From contig CBDCEG010000017.1 of the NCBI GenBank assembly GCA_965215775.1, forward strand, positions 36,130 to 100,129: a stretch of DNA of 64,000 nt. Reading direction: 5' to 3'. Every line of letters starts with the position of its first letter. Within the stretch, counting starts at the first letter, position 1. This document shows, piece after piece, positions 54,649-63,833 of this stretch. Made by a program: the position numbers and the translations under genes. The stretch is from CBDCEG01 sp965215775 (GTDB lineage Bacteria; Pseudomonadota; Gammaproteobacteria; Cardiobacteriales; Ostreibacteriaceae). The notes beneath the pieces were generated by a model, which made no database searches, had not been told where the DNA came from, and worked only from the letters and a program-made list of their open reading frames with translations.

Positions 54649-56175
54649 CTATTTACAAAATAAGTTTATAACCTTTCCATTTGATTTAAACGAAGCTTCA
54701 CAGCGGTTGTTTTTTGGAAGTGGGTAAAAAGGTTCACACCATTCAATAGGTATCTTTCTACCTTTTATCGAACAACCAACAACTCTACCACCACTTTTTC
54801 TAAATACCATTGAACCACGAGCTTCTCTTGAGTTAACTCTAGTTGTTCTTGCAACTTTTTTTGGCTTAGGTGTTGCTTTGGGCTTAGGCTTTGCTTTTGG
54901 TTTTCCTTTTATTACAACATCATTTGAAGCGGTTTGCTTAACTTGCTTGCCTTTAGGTTCTTTGGTTTTTGGTTTTCTACCTTTTGGATTGTTTGCTAGT
55001 TTAGTAGCTTTTTCTTTCTTTTTCTTATCAGCTGCTCTTTTCGCAGCAATTTTCTTTTTCTTATTTGCTATTTTCTTATCAGCAGCTCTTTTAGCAGCAG
55101 CTACTTTATCAGACTTAGCTTTCTTAACAGCTTCAAGTTTTGCTATTTTAGTATCATAAGTATTATCAATGGACTCAACTAATGATGCTGTTATTGAACC
55201 TTTTGAAGTTATTTTATTAGCTTTAGCATAAGCTAAAATGGCTTTTTTAGTTTTTCCTCCAGTCATTCCATCTGGCTTTCCTAGCTTATAACCAAGGTAT
55301 GAAAGCTTTCTTTGGGTCTCTTTTAGAAATGCCCAATCCATCTTCATTTTAGTTTCTTTATTAATTTCTCCTGTTACTTTTAGTTTATACTTTTTCTGAA
55401 ATTCTTTTAGTGCTTGAAGTGTTCTCCCTCCAACAATTCCATCAACTGCGCCAATTTCATAACCCAAAGTTCTAAGACCTGCTTGTAAATAAGCAATACT
55501 TTCTTTTTTCTGAATAATTTCTTTCCTTTCTAAATTTGAGTTTATCGTTCTTATTAATGATGCACTTAAATGTTGATATTCACTATTTGCTAGTTTTTTA
55601 TCTTTTGAAAACTTAAGTATTGCCAAATTAGTTTTAGGTCCATATATTCCATCTACTCCAAAAGTTTTATAACCTAACTTGGTAAGTTTTTTCTGAGTAT
55701 CCGCCATTAATTCACGATAAAAAACACCTAGCCAATGTGGTCCCATAGTTCCAGTTTCACTTAAATCGTATTTACTTTGAAAGCTTTTAATTGCTTTTTT
55801 TGTATCTTCACCAATAAAGCCATCAACAGTTCCTGCATTATAATTTAATGCATTAAGACCTGCTTGAACTAAGCTGATAGAGGCTTTTCCATATATATGA
55901 TTTTCTGGTTTATATTCTTTTAACCAAAGCATGATTTCAACATACTTTTGTAAATTTTCTCTATTTCTAGAATCTGCGTGCAAAGCTGCTAATTCATAAG
56001 GTATAAACCCTTTTGAATCTGGAATAAATAAGTCTTTAGTTTCAAATCTATAACTTCTAAGCGCATCTAAATCACCTCTTCTTGCTGCATCATATGGTGA
56101 AGCTGAAGTTATAAAACTAACAAGTAGTAAACTTGATAATGCTAATTTAATTATTTTTTTGATATTCTTAATCAT
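54649..56175 (-). CDS. Exported protein with ankyrin-like start and peptidoglycan-binding domains
   Basis: 508 residues. Signal peptide (M-I-K-N-I-K-K-I-I-K, cleavage near S-A-S), an ankyrin-like unit (D-A-A-R-R-G-D-L-D-A-L and E-L-A-A-L-H-A-D), then about four peptidoglycan-binding domains (PG_binding_1) recognised by V-D-G-F-I-G-E-D-T, V-D-G-I-Y-G-P-K-T, V-D-G-I-V-G-G-R-T and P-D-G-M-T-G-G-K-T. A Lys/Ala-rich linker (about 350-450) follows, and finally a small domain with four cysteines (G-C-S-I-K-G, E-W-C-E-P, N-R-C-E-A, L-F-C-K). Periplasmic cell-wall-binding structural protein; no catalytic domain is visible. Followed by an anchored protein of unknown function. Confidence 0.75.
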   Translation of the reverse strand: MIKNIKKIIKLALSSLLLVSFITSASPYDAARRGDLDALRSYRFETKDLFIPDSKGFIPYELAALHADSRNRENLQKYVEIMLWLKEYKPENHIYGKASISLVQAGLNALNYNAGTVDGFIGEDTKKAIKSFQSKYDLSETGTMGPHWLGVFYRELMADTQKKLTKLGYKTFGVDGIYGPKTNLAILKFSKDKKLANSEYQHLSASLIRTINSNLERKEIIQKKESIAYLQAGLRTLGYEIGAVDGIVGGRTLQALKEFQKKYKLKVTGEINKETKMKMDWAFLKETQRKLSYLGYKLGKPDGMTGGKTKKAILAYAKANKITSKGSITASLVESIDNTYDTKIAKLEAVKKAKSDKVAAAKRAADKKIANKKKKIAAKRAADKKKKEKATKLANNPKGRKPKTKEPKGKQVKQTASNDVVIKGKPKAKPKPKATPKPKKVARTTRVNSREARGSMVFRKSGGRVVGCSIKGRKIPIEWCEPFYPLPKNNRCEASFKSNGKVINLFCK

Positions 56176-56190
56176 ATGTTTGAATTTTAT

Positions 56191-56601
56191 TTATTTTATT
56201 TCTACGCGAATAGAAGTTTCTTCTGTTATAAGTTTTTCAGCTTTTTCGTTGCCAATTGGTATATCATCAAATCTTATTTTATCAGTATTATTTAAAATAA
56301 TATAGCCATAATCTTGCATAACTGCTCGTTCATCATTTGAGCCTTTGCTAATTTTCCCAGGGGTAACTAAAGTTATATTTTTGATTTCAATAAAAGGAAC
56401 TTTTTGAACCTCTTTAGCACGAACCACAAATAAGGTTTTACTAGAATAACTAAAGGCAATAATTGGGCGACTATTAATTACAGCAGAAATATCTGTTATT
56501 TTTTTAAGTTGTTTGAGTTGAGAATTTTGTGCTTCTTTTTGTTTATAAGCAAAAAAAGCAATTCCTATTGCGATAATAACTGCAACTGCAAATATTTTCA
56601 T
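56191..56601 (-). CDS. Single-pass membrane-anchored protein of unknown function
   Basis: 136 residues. One N-terminal hydrophobic helix (about residues 3-18), then a soluble beta-rich domain with no motif I recognise (includes I-A-F-S-Y-S-S-K-T-L-F-V-V). It lies between nudF and the peptidoglycan-binding protein on the same strand, four bases after the nudF stop, so they probably form one transcript. Confidence 0.6.
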   Translation of the reverse strand: MKIFAVAVIIAIGIAFFAYKQKEAQNSQLKQLKKITDISAVINSRPIIAFSYSSKTLFVVRAKEVQKVPFIEIKNITLVTPGKISKGSNDERAVMQDYGYIILNNTDKIRFDDIPIGNEKAEKLITEETSIRVEIK

Positions 56602-56604
56602 AAT

Positions 56605-57192
56605 TTAACCTTTATCCAAATTATTCATAAAAAAGTATTGCAAAGCAAGGATTGTTGTAGCGTTATCAATGGTTTTATTATCTAACATTTCTCTTACTTT
56701 TTCATAACCAAATCTATGCACTTTTATATCTTCGTGTTCTTCTTCTAACCCTGAATATTTAAGAGTTGTATTTGCATCAACGGTTACAAGGAATAAATGA
56801 TTTCGTGAAGCACTTCCACCAGGGCTTGATTGAAAGCTATGTATTTCTTTAACAGTTAAAGACTTGCAACCTATTTCTTCTTCTATTTCACGAATTATTG
56901 TATTTTTTTTGTCTTCATTTTTTTTATCCATAAACCCTGCAACAACCTCTAAAACCCAAGGGTTTTCACCACGAACAGCAGCACCAACTCTAAATTGCTC
57001 AATAAGAATTATTTCTTTTAATTTAGGGTCATAAACTAAAGCTGAAACAACATCATTTTTTTTACTACATTCACGATAAACATTTTCAAACTTTTTGCCA
57101 TTAAACCTTTCATAAGTTACACTGTACTTATATAAATTAAAAAAACCTTCATAACAACTACCATCTAATGTCAATTCATACTCATAATTCAT
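56605..57192 (-). CDS. nudF: ADP-ribose pyrophosphatase (Nudix)
   Basis: 195 residues. Nudix box near residues 89-113, containing R-E-I-E-E-E-I-G-C with the metal-binding glutamates. The spacing from the first Gly to the first Glu is one residue longer than the standard G-x5-E. Surrounding residues (E-Q-F-R-V-G-A, N-P-W-V-L-E-V-V-A-G) match the ADP-ribose group. Hydrolyses ADP-ribose to AMP and ribose 5-phosphate. Its start overlaps that of the divergent DUF192 gene by 25 bases. Confidence 0.88.
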   Translation of the reverse strand: MNYEYELTLDGSCYEGFFNLYKYSVTYERFNGKKFENVYRECSKKNDVVSALVYDPKLKEIILIEQFRVGAAVRGENPWVLEVVAGFMDKKNEDKKNTIIREIEEEIGCKSLTVKEIHSFQSSPGGSASRNHLFLVTVDANTTLKYSGLEEEHEDIKVHRFGYEKVREMLDNKTIDNATTILALQYFFMNNLDKG

Positions 57193-57647
57193 TTATAATT
57201 TTCCTTTTTTTAGTCCTGTTTGGAAGCATTTCTAGTGCAAAAGATATCACAATTACACCCACCCAAACTTATAAAGAGAACTATAATCATACCACTTTTA
57301 TAGGTAAATATAAATTTAAAACTGAACTTGCAATAACTCAAAAAGAACACCAAAAAGGAATGATGTTTCGCCCCAATATTTCTGAAGATGAACAAATGCT
57401 TTTTATTTTTACAAAAGAAACACAGCAAAATTTTTGGATGAAAAATACTTTGGTTGCATTAGATATGCTATATTTTGATAAAAATAAAATATTAGTAGAA
57501 ATCAAAGAGAGTATTCCACCTTGTAAAACTAACCCTTGTAAAATTTACACAACAAAATCTGATAAAATCCAATTTGTTGCAGAAATAAAAGCAGGTGTTA
57601 TAAAAAAACTTAATATAAAATTAGGAAGTAAATTAGAAGTAAATTAA
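57168..57647 (+). CDS. Exported DUF192 protein
   Basis: 159 residues. Signal peptide (hydrophobic F-I-I-F-L-F-L-V-L-F, cleavage near S-S-A). The DUF192 core follows: E-L-A-I-T-Q-K-E-H-Q-K-G-M-M-F-R, M-L-F-I-F, F-W-M-K-N-T-L-V-A-L-D-M-L-Y. Role unknown; small conserved periplasmic domain. The start overlaps the nudF start on the other strand. No clear ribosome site precedes the ATG, and no better in-frame start exists, so the start is uncertain by some residues. Confidence 0.85.
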   Translation: MSIHTHNSFIIFLFLVLFGSISSAKDITITPTQTYKENYNHTTFIGKYKFKTELAITQKEHQKGMMFRPNISEDEQMLFIFTKETQQNFWMKNTLVALDMLYFDKNKILVEIKESIPPCKTNPCKIYTTKSDKIQFVAEIKAGVIKKLNIKLGSKLEVN

Positions 57648-57664
57648 ATTACAAGGGTGAAAAA

Positions 57665-57873
57665 TTGAGAGAATCGTTTAAAAAGAAAATTATTGAAGTT
57701 TGCAATAAAAAAATTAAAGCAAAAGGAGAAAATGTAGGTTTGTCATTTTATGCCTTTTTGCTAATAAAAATGATAATCCTGAGTTATTAATGGAAGTCGC
57801 AAAATGGTGGATTATAACAAATAAGTTAGACCACTTTGAAAAAGCAATAAAAATAAAGCAAATGGTTGAATAA
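57665..57873 (+). pseudogene. Small DUF6500-like gene, single-base frameshift
   Basis: TTG start at 57665 with AAGGGTG upstream. Frame 1 encodes R-E-S-F-K-K-K-I-I-E-V-C-N-K-K and G-L-S-F-Y-A-F, then is lost. Adding one T to the T5 run at 57755-57759 continues into A-N-K-N-D-N-P-E-L-L-M-E-V-A-K-W-W and H-F-E-K-A-I-K-I-K-Q-M-V-E to a stop at 57873, about 69 residues in total. The pattern resembles a small conserved family I recall as DUF6500; that name is tentative. Homopolymer indel or decay. Confidence 0.55.
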
Positions 57874-57928
57874 GGTAAATATTAGTTATTAATTAAATAC
57901 AAATTATAAATTAAACAAGGAGATTGAA

Positions 57929-58798
57929 ATGATCGTTGATAAAGAATTACAAACACTTTTTAAGTCATATACAAAAAAGTTAGAAAAACATGAAGGGCAA
58001 GAAATACTTAGTACCAATTCAAGCCTTGCTATGCTTCATAAAAAAGGACTTTATCCTTATGCAAAAAGACTTTCTTCAAAAAAATATGAGGAAGAGCTGC
58101 TAGCTTTACAAATTGAGTTATTAAAACTACAAAGACATACTATAAATACAAAACAAAGAGTTTTAGTTATATTTGAAGGTAGAGATGCAGCTGGGAAAGG
58201 TGGAACAATAAAACGATTTATGCAATATCTAAATCCTAGACACGCAAAGGTTGTAGCACTAAGCAAACCAAATGAAGAAGAAAGAACTCAGTGGTATTTT
58301 CAAAGATATGTGAAACATTTACCCTCAGCAGGAGAGTTTGCATTTTACGATCGCTCTTGGTATAACCGCTCTGGCGTTGAACGAGTTATGAAATTTTGTA
58401 ATCAAGAGCAGTTAGATTTATTCTTTAAACAAGCTCCTGAGTTTGAACTTATGTTAGCTCAATCTGGAATAAAAGTTATTAAGTTTTGGTTTTCTGTTTC
58501 CCGCTTAGAACAGCTTAGACGCTTCCACGATAGAATGCGTAGCCCACTAAAAAGATGGAAGCTTAGCCCAATAGATATAAAATCTTTAAATAAATGGGAG
58601 CAGTATTCAAAAGCAAAAAAAGAAATGTTAGAAAAGACAAGCACTACTGAAAACCCTTGGACAAAAGTTCGCTCTGATGACAAACGAAGAGCTAGAATTG
58701 AGGCTATTAGATATTTTTTATCTAACTTTGATTATCCAGAAAAAGATAATAAATTAATAGATAAATTAGATAAAAATATAATTATAACTGATGGTTAG
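57929..58798 (+). CDS. ppk2: Polyphosphate kinase 2 (PPK2 family)
   Basis: 289 residues. Walker A G-R-D-A-A-G-K-G-G near residue 77, Walker B F-Y-D-R-S-W-Y-N-R, and the lid arginines in F-H-D-R-M-R-S-P-L-K-R-W-K-L-S are conserved, matching class I PPK2. Uses polyphosphate to phosphorylate nucleoside diphosphates (the ADP/GDP specificity cannot be told). Strong ribosome site AAGGAG 8 bases before the ATG. Convergent with recO. Confidence 0.93.
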   Translation: MIVDKELQTLFKSYTKKLEKHEGQEILSTNSSLAMLHKKGLYPYAKRLSSKKYEEELLALQIELLKLQRHTINTKQRVLVIFEGRDAAGKGGTIKRFMQYLNPRHAKVVALSKPNEEERTQWYFQRYVKHLPSAGEFAFYDRSWYNRSGVERVMKFCNQEQLDLFFKQAPEFELMLAQSGIKVIKFWFSVSRLEQLRRFHDRMRSPLKRWKLSPIDIKSLNKWEQYSKAKKEMLEKTSTTENPWTKVRSDDKRRARIEAIRYFLSNFDYPEKDNKLIDKLDKNIIITDG

Positions 58799-58810
58799 AT
58801 AATTAAACCA

Positions 58811-59575
58811 CTAAATATATTTTTGTAGCTTTGAATAAACCTGTTTTGTTTTTAGTGGTTTTCCTTCTAATAATTGATTTATTAAAAATGAAGTTATTGG
58901 TTTTGCAAGCTTAAAAATACTTTCATCTTCTAAGTTTGCTATTTTCTCTGAGTTTAACTCTTTGTTAATTAATTTACTAAAAGCTATCAAACAACTTCCG
59001 TCAACTTTAATATTTCTAGCTATTGCATTTGGTTGTTTTAAAACACCTTTTTCCAAGCAAAAGTAATAACTTAGTTCACTATCCAAAAACTCACCCAAAG
59101 AGTTATCTGAATTATTTGAACCGTAAACCATATTAGTTTCTGGTAAGCTCATAAATTCCTCAATTAGACTAATTTCAATAATTCGTAAAGACTGATGGAC
59201 TTTTTCATTTGTTAAAAATAGTAAGCTTTTTTGGTATGAATTAAAAATATTATTTACAGGGGTTTGCTCTGGAAGTATTTTCAGTAATATTTCGTGAATA
59301 TACTGAAAAATAATAAAATCACTAAGCTTTGGTCTTTGTGCTATTTCTAAGGTTTCAATTTCTGTTAGTCTTGAGAAATTATTTTTTAAAATATAACTTA
59401 TTTCTAACATTTGGCAAGGCTGTAACATAGCTGCTTTTTGTGATTTTGCAGATCTTATTCCATTCACAATAAAGCTAAGTTTACCATTTGCAAGGGTTAA
59501 AACCTGAACAATTGCACTATTATCACGGTAAGGTTTTGTATGTAAAACAAATCCTTTGTCTTTTTCAAATAACAT
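58811..59575 (-). CDS. recO: DNA repair protein RecO
   Basis: 254 residues. N-terminal OB fold (G-F-V-L-H-T-K-P-Y-R-D-N-S-A-I-V, L-V/T-L-A-N-G-K-L-S-F-I-V-N-G-I-R) and a helical C-terminal domain. It helps RecR load RecA at gaps. The zinc-binding cysteines of some RecO proteins are not seen, as in E. coli. Located 33 bases downstream of ispB. Confidence 0.9.
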   Translation of the reverse strand: MLFEKDKGFVLHTKPYRDNSAIVQVLTLANGKLSFIVNGIRSAKSQKAAMLQPCQMLEISYILKNNFSRLTEIETLEIAQRPKLSDFIIFQYIHEILLKILPEQTPVNNIFNSYQKSLLFLTNEKVHQSLRIIEISLIEEFMSLPETNMVYGSNNSDNSLGEFLDSELSYYFCLEKGVLKQPNAIARNIKVDGSCLIAFSKLINKELNSEKIANLEDESIFKLAKPITSFLINQLLEGKPLKTKQVYSKLQKYI

Positions 59576-59607
59576 TATTTGCTCAATAAAATCATAAGGT
59601 CATAAAA

Positions 59608-60570
59608 CTAACCTAATCTTTGCACAACAAAATCAGCAATAGTTAAAAGGGCTTGTTTATATTTTGACTCTTCTAAAAAACTTATTGATTGTTTAGCTTT
59701 CTCAATTTTAGTTTTAGCAATATTAAGTGAATATTCTATTGAACCCGTTGATTTTAGAATTTCAACAACTTCTTCTATCACTTCTCTTTCTCCATTTTTT
59801 ATAATCTCTCTAAGCCTTTCTTTTTTAGTGTTTTTATCACTATTAAGGCTATGAATAAATGGTAAAGTCATTTTACTTTCAGCCAAATCATCGCCTACAT
59901 TTTTACCTATTTTGTCTTTATCTCCAATATAATCAAGCACATCATCAGCTATTTGAAAGCCCATTCCGAGTAATTTACCATATTCTTTTAGGTTATTAGC
60001 TATACTTTCTTGCTTAACTAAAACTGCAGAAAATTCACAAGCAGCACTAAATAAAACAGCTGTTTTTAAATAAATTATCTGAAAATAATCTTCCTCAGTT
60101 TGCTCAAAATTATTTATTTGCATAAGCTGAACAACTTCTCCTGTTGCCAACTCATTACTTGCTTCTGCCATAATTTTTGCTGCGTTTAAATCATTTGTAA
60201 GTATTTGAAAAGCTCTTGTGTATAAAAAATCGCCAACTAAAACTGAAGTTGCATTTGTGTATTTGGAATTTACTGTTTCACGGTTGCGTCGCCTATCTGA
60301 GCCATCAACAACATCATCATGTAAAAGTGTTGCAGTGTGAATAAATTCAACAGCCGTTGCAAGTTTGAATTGTAAGTCTCCTTGATAGTTTAATGCTCTA
60401 GCCAAAAGTAATAAAATAAGCGGTCTTATTTGCTTACCACCACTTTCAAAAATATATTTTGTCACATCATTATTTAGTTCAATATATGATTTTGAACATT
60501 CTAAAATTGTTTTATCCAAGGTCTGCTTGTCATCACCAAGTAATTGCCAAATACTATTAATATCTTTCAT
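59608..60570 (-). CDS. ispB: Octaprenyl diphosphate synthase
   Basis: 320 residues. First Asp-rich motif L-L-H-D-D-V-V-D near residue 80 and second D-D-V-L-D-Y near 204, with G-G-K-Q-I-R-P at the start, define a trans-polyprenyl synthase. Makes the ubiquinone side chain. Chain length is inferred from family resemblance. Same strand as recO. Confidence 0.92.
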   Translation of the reverse strand: MKDINSIWQLLGDDKQTLDKTILECSKSYIELNNDVTKYIFESGGKQIRPLILLLLARALNYQGDLQFKLATAVEFIHTATLLHDDVVDGSDRRRNRETVNSKYTNATSVLVGDFLYTRAFQILTNDLNAAKIMAEASNELATGEVVQLMQINNFEQTEEDYFQIIYLKTAVLFSAACEFSAVLVKQESIANNLKEYGKLLGMGFQIADDVLDYIGDKDKIGKNVGDDLAESKMTLPFIHSLNSDKNTKKERLREIIKNGEREVIEEVVEILKSTGSIEYSLNIAKTKIEKAKQSISFLEESKYKQALLTIADFVVQRLG

Positions 60571-60631
60571 TGTTATATTTTAATATATTATTTAAAATAG
60601 ATTATTCTAACACTTAAAAGGTAAATAAATT

Positions 60632-61045
60632 ATGGACAACTGTATATTTTGCAAAATTCTTAATAAAGAAATTCCTAGCACTTTAATTTTTGAAGATGAA
60701 ACTATATCAATTATTATGGACGCATTTCCTGAGTCCAAAGGGCATTGTTTAATTATAACCAAGCAACATTACAAAGATTTATTTGAAGTCCCCAAAGAAA
60801 CTCTTAACCATATAATTCAAACCAGCCAAAAGCTTGCAAAAGCAGTTAAAAAATCACTAAATACTGATGGAATAAAAATGGCTCAATTTAACGGCAAATC
60901 TGCTGGTCAAACTGTATTTCACTATCATATGCATATAATTCCTGCTTATTCAGGTGTTAGCTTTAAAAGACATATTGGCGACGCTGTTGATAGCACAGAC
61001 TTAAATGCAATTGCTAATTTAATAAAAAATGAATTTATTAATTAA
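60632..61045 (+). CDS. hinT: HIT-family nucleotide hydrolase (HinT-like)
   Basis: 137 residues. Starts D-N-C-I-F-C-K-I-L-N-K-E-I-P-S, the Zn-type C-x2-C start of HinT, and ends with the intact triad H-Y-H-M-H-I-I-P. Hydrolyses purine nucleoside phosphoramidates. Divergent from ispB with about 60 bases between. The Cys pair lies on the conserved position seen in many bacterial HIT proteins. Confidence 0.93.
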   Translation: MDNCIFCKILNKEIPSTLIFEDETISIIMDAFPESKGHCLIITKQHYKDLFEVPKETLNHIIQTSQKLAKAVKKSLNTDGIKMAQFNGKSAGQTVFHYHMHIIPAYSGVSFKRHIGDAVDSTDLNAIANLIKNEFIN

Positions 61046-61073
61046 ACTAAGTTCTTATCCATTGTGTTGTTTT

Positions 61074-61111
61074 GTTAGGTTGTTTTCATAATATAATTAT
61101 CACAACCTAAC
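61074..61111. repeat. 10-bp inverted repeat after hinT
   Basis: GTTAGGTTGT (61074-61083) and ACAACCTAAC (61102-61111), perfect arms, spacer of 18 bases. No T-run follows on either strand, so it is not a standard intrinsic terminator. It may be a factor-binding site, a terminator of unusual form, or a remnant of a small mobile element. Confidence 0.5.
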
Positions 61112-61230
61112 TGAGCAGTCTAATGTTGTTTTTAACATATTAACTTCCTCTTTTGATTAATCTATCTATTTTGTAGAAACAAAAAGTGGGAAAATAATTA
61201 GAACATAGGATTTATAAAATATAACTTTAG

Positions 61231-62469
61231 CTAAAAATTCTTAACTTGTTTTTTTAGTTCTTTTTCTAAAGTTTTTCTTCCAGTTTTTTTCTCAAATCTC
61301 AAGAAATTATATATTTTCACTACTGATAATGCTTTTTCATACCTTTGTTTTTCTAAAAGTATATTTTTATTTTCACTAACAAAATCAGTGAATGGTTGGT
61401 AATTACTTTTTTTCAGACCTAACTTTGTAGTTTTCTTTAAAAATAACTTCATAGATTTTTGAATATTATCAAGATTTTTATATTTTTTATATCGTCTTTG
61501 AAACACAATAAATAAATAAATAAGCAACCCTGTTGGTATTATAACAATTAGCCAAAGACTTTCTTTTAGAGAGCTTAATCCTAGTTTTTCTAGGAAATTA
61601 TTTTGCTTTTCTTCATTAAAACCTAACACCCAGTTCTGCCAAAATGTATTTGCGGCACTAAAATAGTTAGTCATTTTTCTAAAGAAAGCAGAACTTTTTC
61701 TAAATCTATTTACAGCTGAGACATTATCTGTATTTTTTACTGAATCAAGTACATCACTACCATTGATTCTATTTGGTGAAACGGTTGCTGTTGGATCATA
61801 GCGAACCCAACCTTTTCCGTCTAAATAAACCTCTGCCCAAGCATGTGCATTTAGTTGTCTAACTTCAAATTCACCAGAAACATCATTAAATTCACCACCT
61901 TGATAGCCTGTTACAACTCTTGCGGGAACACCACCAGCTCTACTTAGAAAAACAAAGGAGCTTGAGAAATGTTCACAATAACCAGTTTTATTTTTAAATA
62001 GAAATGTATCAATATTATCATTTCCTTTGGGTGGATTTAGATCATAAATAAATTTTCCAGCTCTTAAATAGGACATTAAACTATCTATATACTCTTCGTT
62101 AGTATTTGTTTTGTTTTTTAGGGATTTGGCAAGCTTTCTTGCTTGTGGGTAAATATTATTTGGTAGCTTTTAAGCTTTCGTAAAGTTCTCGTTGAGAAAT
62201 ATCTCCAGTATTATATTTTGTGTAAGCTGTGAAATTAAAATTGGTTGGTCCAGTAATATCTTTTTTTAGATTTGACCTGAAAATTTGAAAATAATCTTAA
62301 ATCTTTCTTGGGTGCTTTTCCAGTTATATCTAAAACTGGAATCCATTTATTTGTTGCACCATCAATGGTTATTCTATAATTTATTTTTGTATTTGGATAA
62401 ATAGTTACATTTTTCAAAACTTGTGAAGTATTAGATCTACGCCAAGTTTTTCCATCAAAACTTGACACC
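61231..62469 (-). pseudogene. Transglutaminase-like TgpA-type protein, 3' half
   Basis: From the IS30 junction the minus strand reads V-S-S-F-D-G-K-T-W-R-R-S, the central part of TgpA (DUF3488/DUF4129) proteins, then the transglutaminase core with catalytic Cys in T-G-Y-C-E-H-F-S-S-S-F, His in N-A-H-A-W-A-E-V-Y and Asp in R-Y-D-P-T, a transmembrane helix and a basic tail ending at 61231. Two single-base insertions interrupt it (an extra A in runs at 62261-62267 and 62168-62171). Its 5' portion lies at 63539-63833 on the other strand. TgpA proteins are inner-membrane with a periplasmic transglutaminase domain. The locus is clearly non-functional. Confidence 0.85.
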
Positions 62470-63538
62470 TGGTTTCTAAACCGAAGTGCAACTAAATTTT
62501 ATTTTTAGGTTTTAATTTGGAACTAGTTATTTTTATTTTTATTAACTAAGATAATAACATTATGAAAAAATACACACAATTAACCAGAACTGATATGACA
62601 AAAATTGAAACATTGCTTGAGGAGAATTATAATCCTTGTGAAATAGCGATAAAACTAGGCAAAAATAAGACTACAATATACCGCTGCATAAAAAATAATA
62701 AAAACGCAGAAACCTTTGTTGGTGAAGAGGCATGGGAGAAAGTTTCCAAGAGGAAATCTATTGCAAATAAGCATGTTAGGATATTACCTGATAGTATTTT
62801 AGAGAAATATATTTTGATAAAAATAGAGCAACATTGGTCGCCAGAACAAATTTCTGGAAAGTGGCGAGAGGAGGCGCAAGAATCGATTTGCCACGAGACT
62901 ATTTATCAATTTGTTTATAAGTATCACCCAAAATTAGTTAAGATGTATTTCAGAAGAAAAGGTAAGAAATATCAACATAATAGAAAGGAAAAATATCAAA
63001 TAAAAGATCGTAGAATGATTGATGAAAGACCGCAAAATATTGAGCTTAGAAAAGAAGTTGGACACTGGGAAGGAGACACAATTGTCGGTAAAAATCACCA
63101 AGGCGCGATAGTTACAAATGTTGAAAGAAAAAGTGGTAAATTAATTGCTTCCAAAGTGAAAAAATCAACTGCAAAAGCTATTTTAGAAGCTACAGTTAAA
63201 GATTTCAAAGACTTACCAAATGAGTTACGAATAAGCATGACATACGATAATGGCAAAGAGTTTTCTTTACACCAAGAGATTGAAAAACAAGTGAAAATGA
63301 ATGTTTATTTTGCACACGCTTACTCACCTTGGGAAAGAGGAACTAATGAAAATACCAACGGTTTGCTCCGAGAATTTATTCCCAAAGGCACTGATTTTTA
63401 ATAATGTTTCTGATGAAGAACTTGCTTATTTTGTGGAACTTATTAATAATAGACCACGAAAACGACTAGGATTTAAAACCCCAAATGAAGTCTTTCAAGC
63501 TGAACTTGAAAAGTTGCACTTGTAGGTAGAATCTAGCA
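62470..63538 (+). mobile_element. IS30-family insertion sequence (copy A)
   Basis: About 1069 bp, normal for IS30. Left end TGGTTTCTAAACC (62470) and right end (inverted) TGCTAGATTCTACC share a related inner part (TTCTA and AAGTGCAACT). Encodes one transposase. It lies within tgpA, antisense to its original reading direction. A second copy (B) in inverted orientation starts at 63834. Left boundary is approximate. Confidence 0.85.
62562..63525 (+). pseudogene. IS30-family transposase, single-base frameshift
   Basis: N-terminal helix-turn-helix (E-E-N-Y-N-P-C-E-I-A-I-K-L-G-K-N-K-T-T-I-Y-R), then the DDE catalytic core: E-V-G-H-W-E-G-D-T-I, M-T-Y-D-N-G-K-E-F and the Glu in G-T-N-E-N-T-N-G-L-L-R, all IS30 signatures. 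The frame stops at G-T-D-F, just before the C-terminal V-E-L-I-N-N-R-P-R-K-R-L, which continues in the next frame to 63525. Copy B has T4 where this copy has T5 (at about 63394-63398), proving a one-base insertion. Without correction the product lacks about 45 C-terminal residues but keeps DDE. Confidence 0.85.
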
Positions 63539-63833
63539 AATAAAAATAGCTCAGCCAACAGATATAGAAATAAGTGTAAAAAGAAATATATTAACTCTTT
63601 TAAAAATGGCACTTATATCTCTACCATTTGTTATTTTGCTATTTTTCTTTTTCCCTAGATTTCCACCAATGTGGGAAACTCCAGCAACACCAAAACCTAA
63701 AATGGGGCTTTCTGATGAAATGTCTCCAAGCTCATTGGGCGATCTTGCTCAATCTCCTGGTATGGCGTTTAGAGTTAAGTTTGAAGGTAAAGTTCCAGCT
63801 GCTCCACTTCAATATTGGCGAGGCCCTGTTTTG
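63539..63833 (+). pseudogene. TgpA-type gene, inverted internal 5' fragment
   Basis: Plus-strand frame from the right end of IS copy A to that of copy B: Q-P-T-D-I-E-I-S-V-K-R-N, a transmembrane helix (L-P-F-V-I-L-L-F-F-F-F-P-R-F-P-P-M-W), T-G/M-G-L-S-D-E-M-S-P and F-R-V-K-F-E-G, ending Y-W-R-G-P-V-L. In TgpA proteins this piece lies directly before F-D-G-R-T-W, which here is at 62469 on the opposite strand. So this segment is inverted relative to the 3' half and flanked by inverted IS30 copies. Confidence 0.85.

Noticed and set aside
54878..55159. Plus-strand hydrophobic frame opposite the PG-binding protein
   Set aside because: Antisense of the Lys/Ala-rich linker; such linkers always give Phe/Leu-rich antisense frames.
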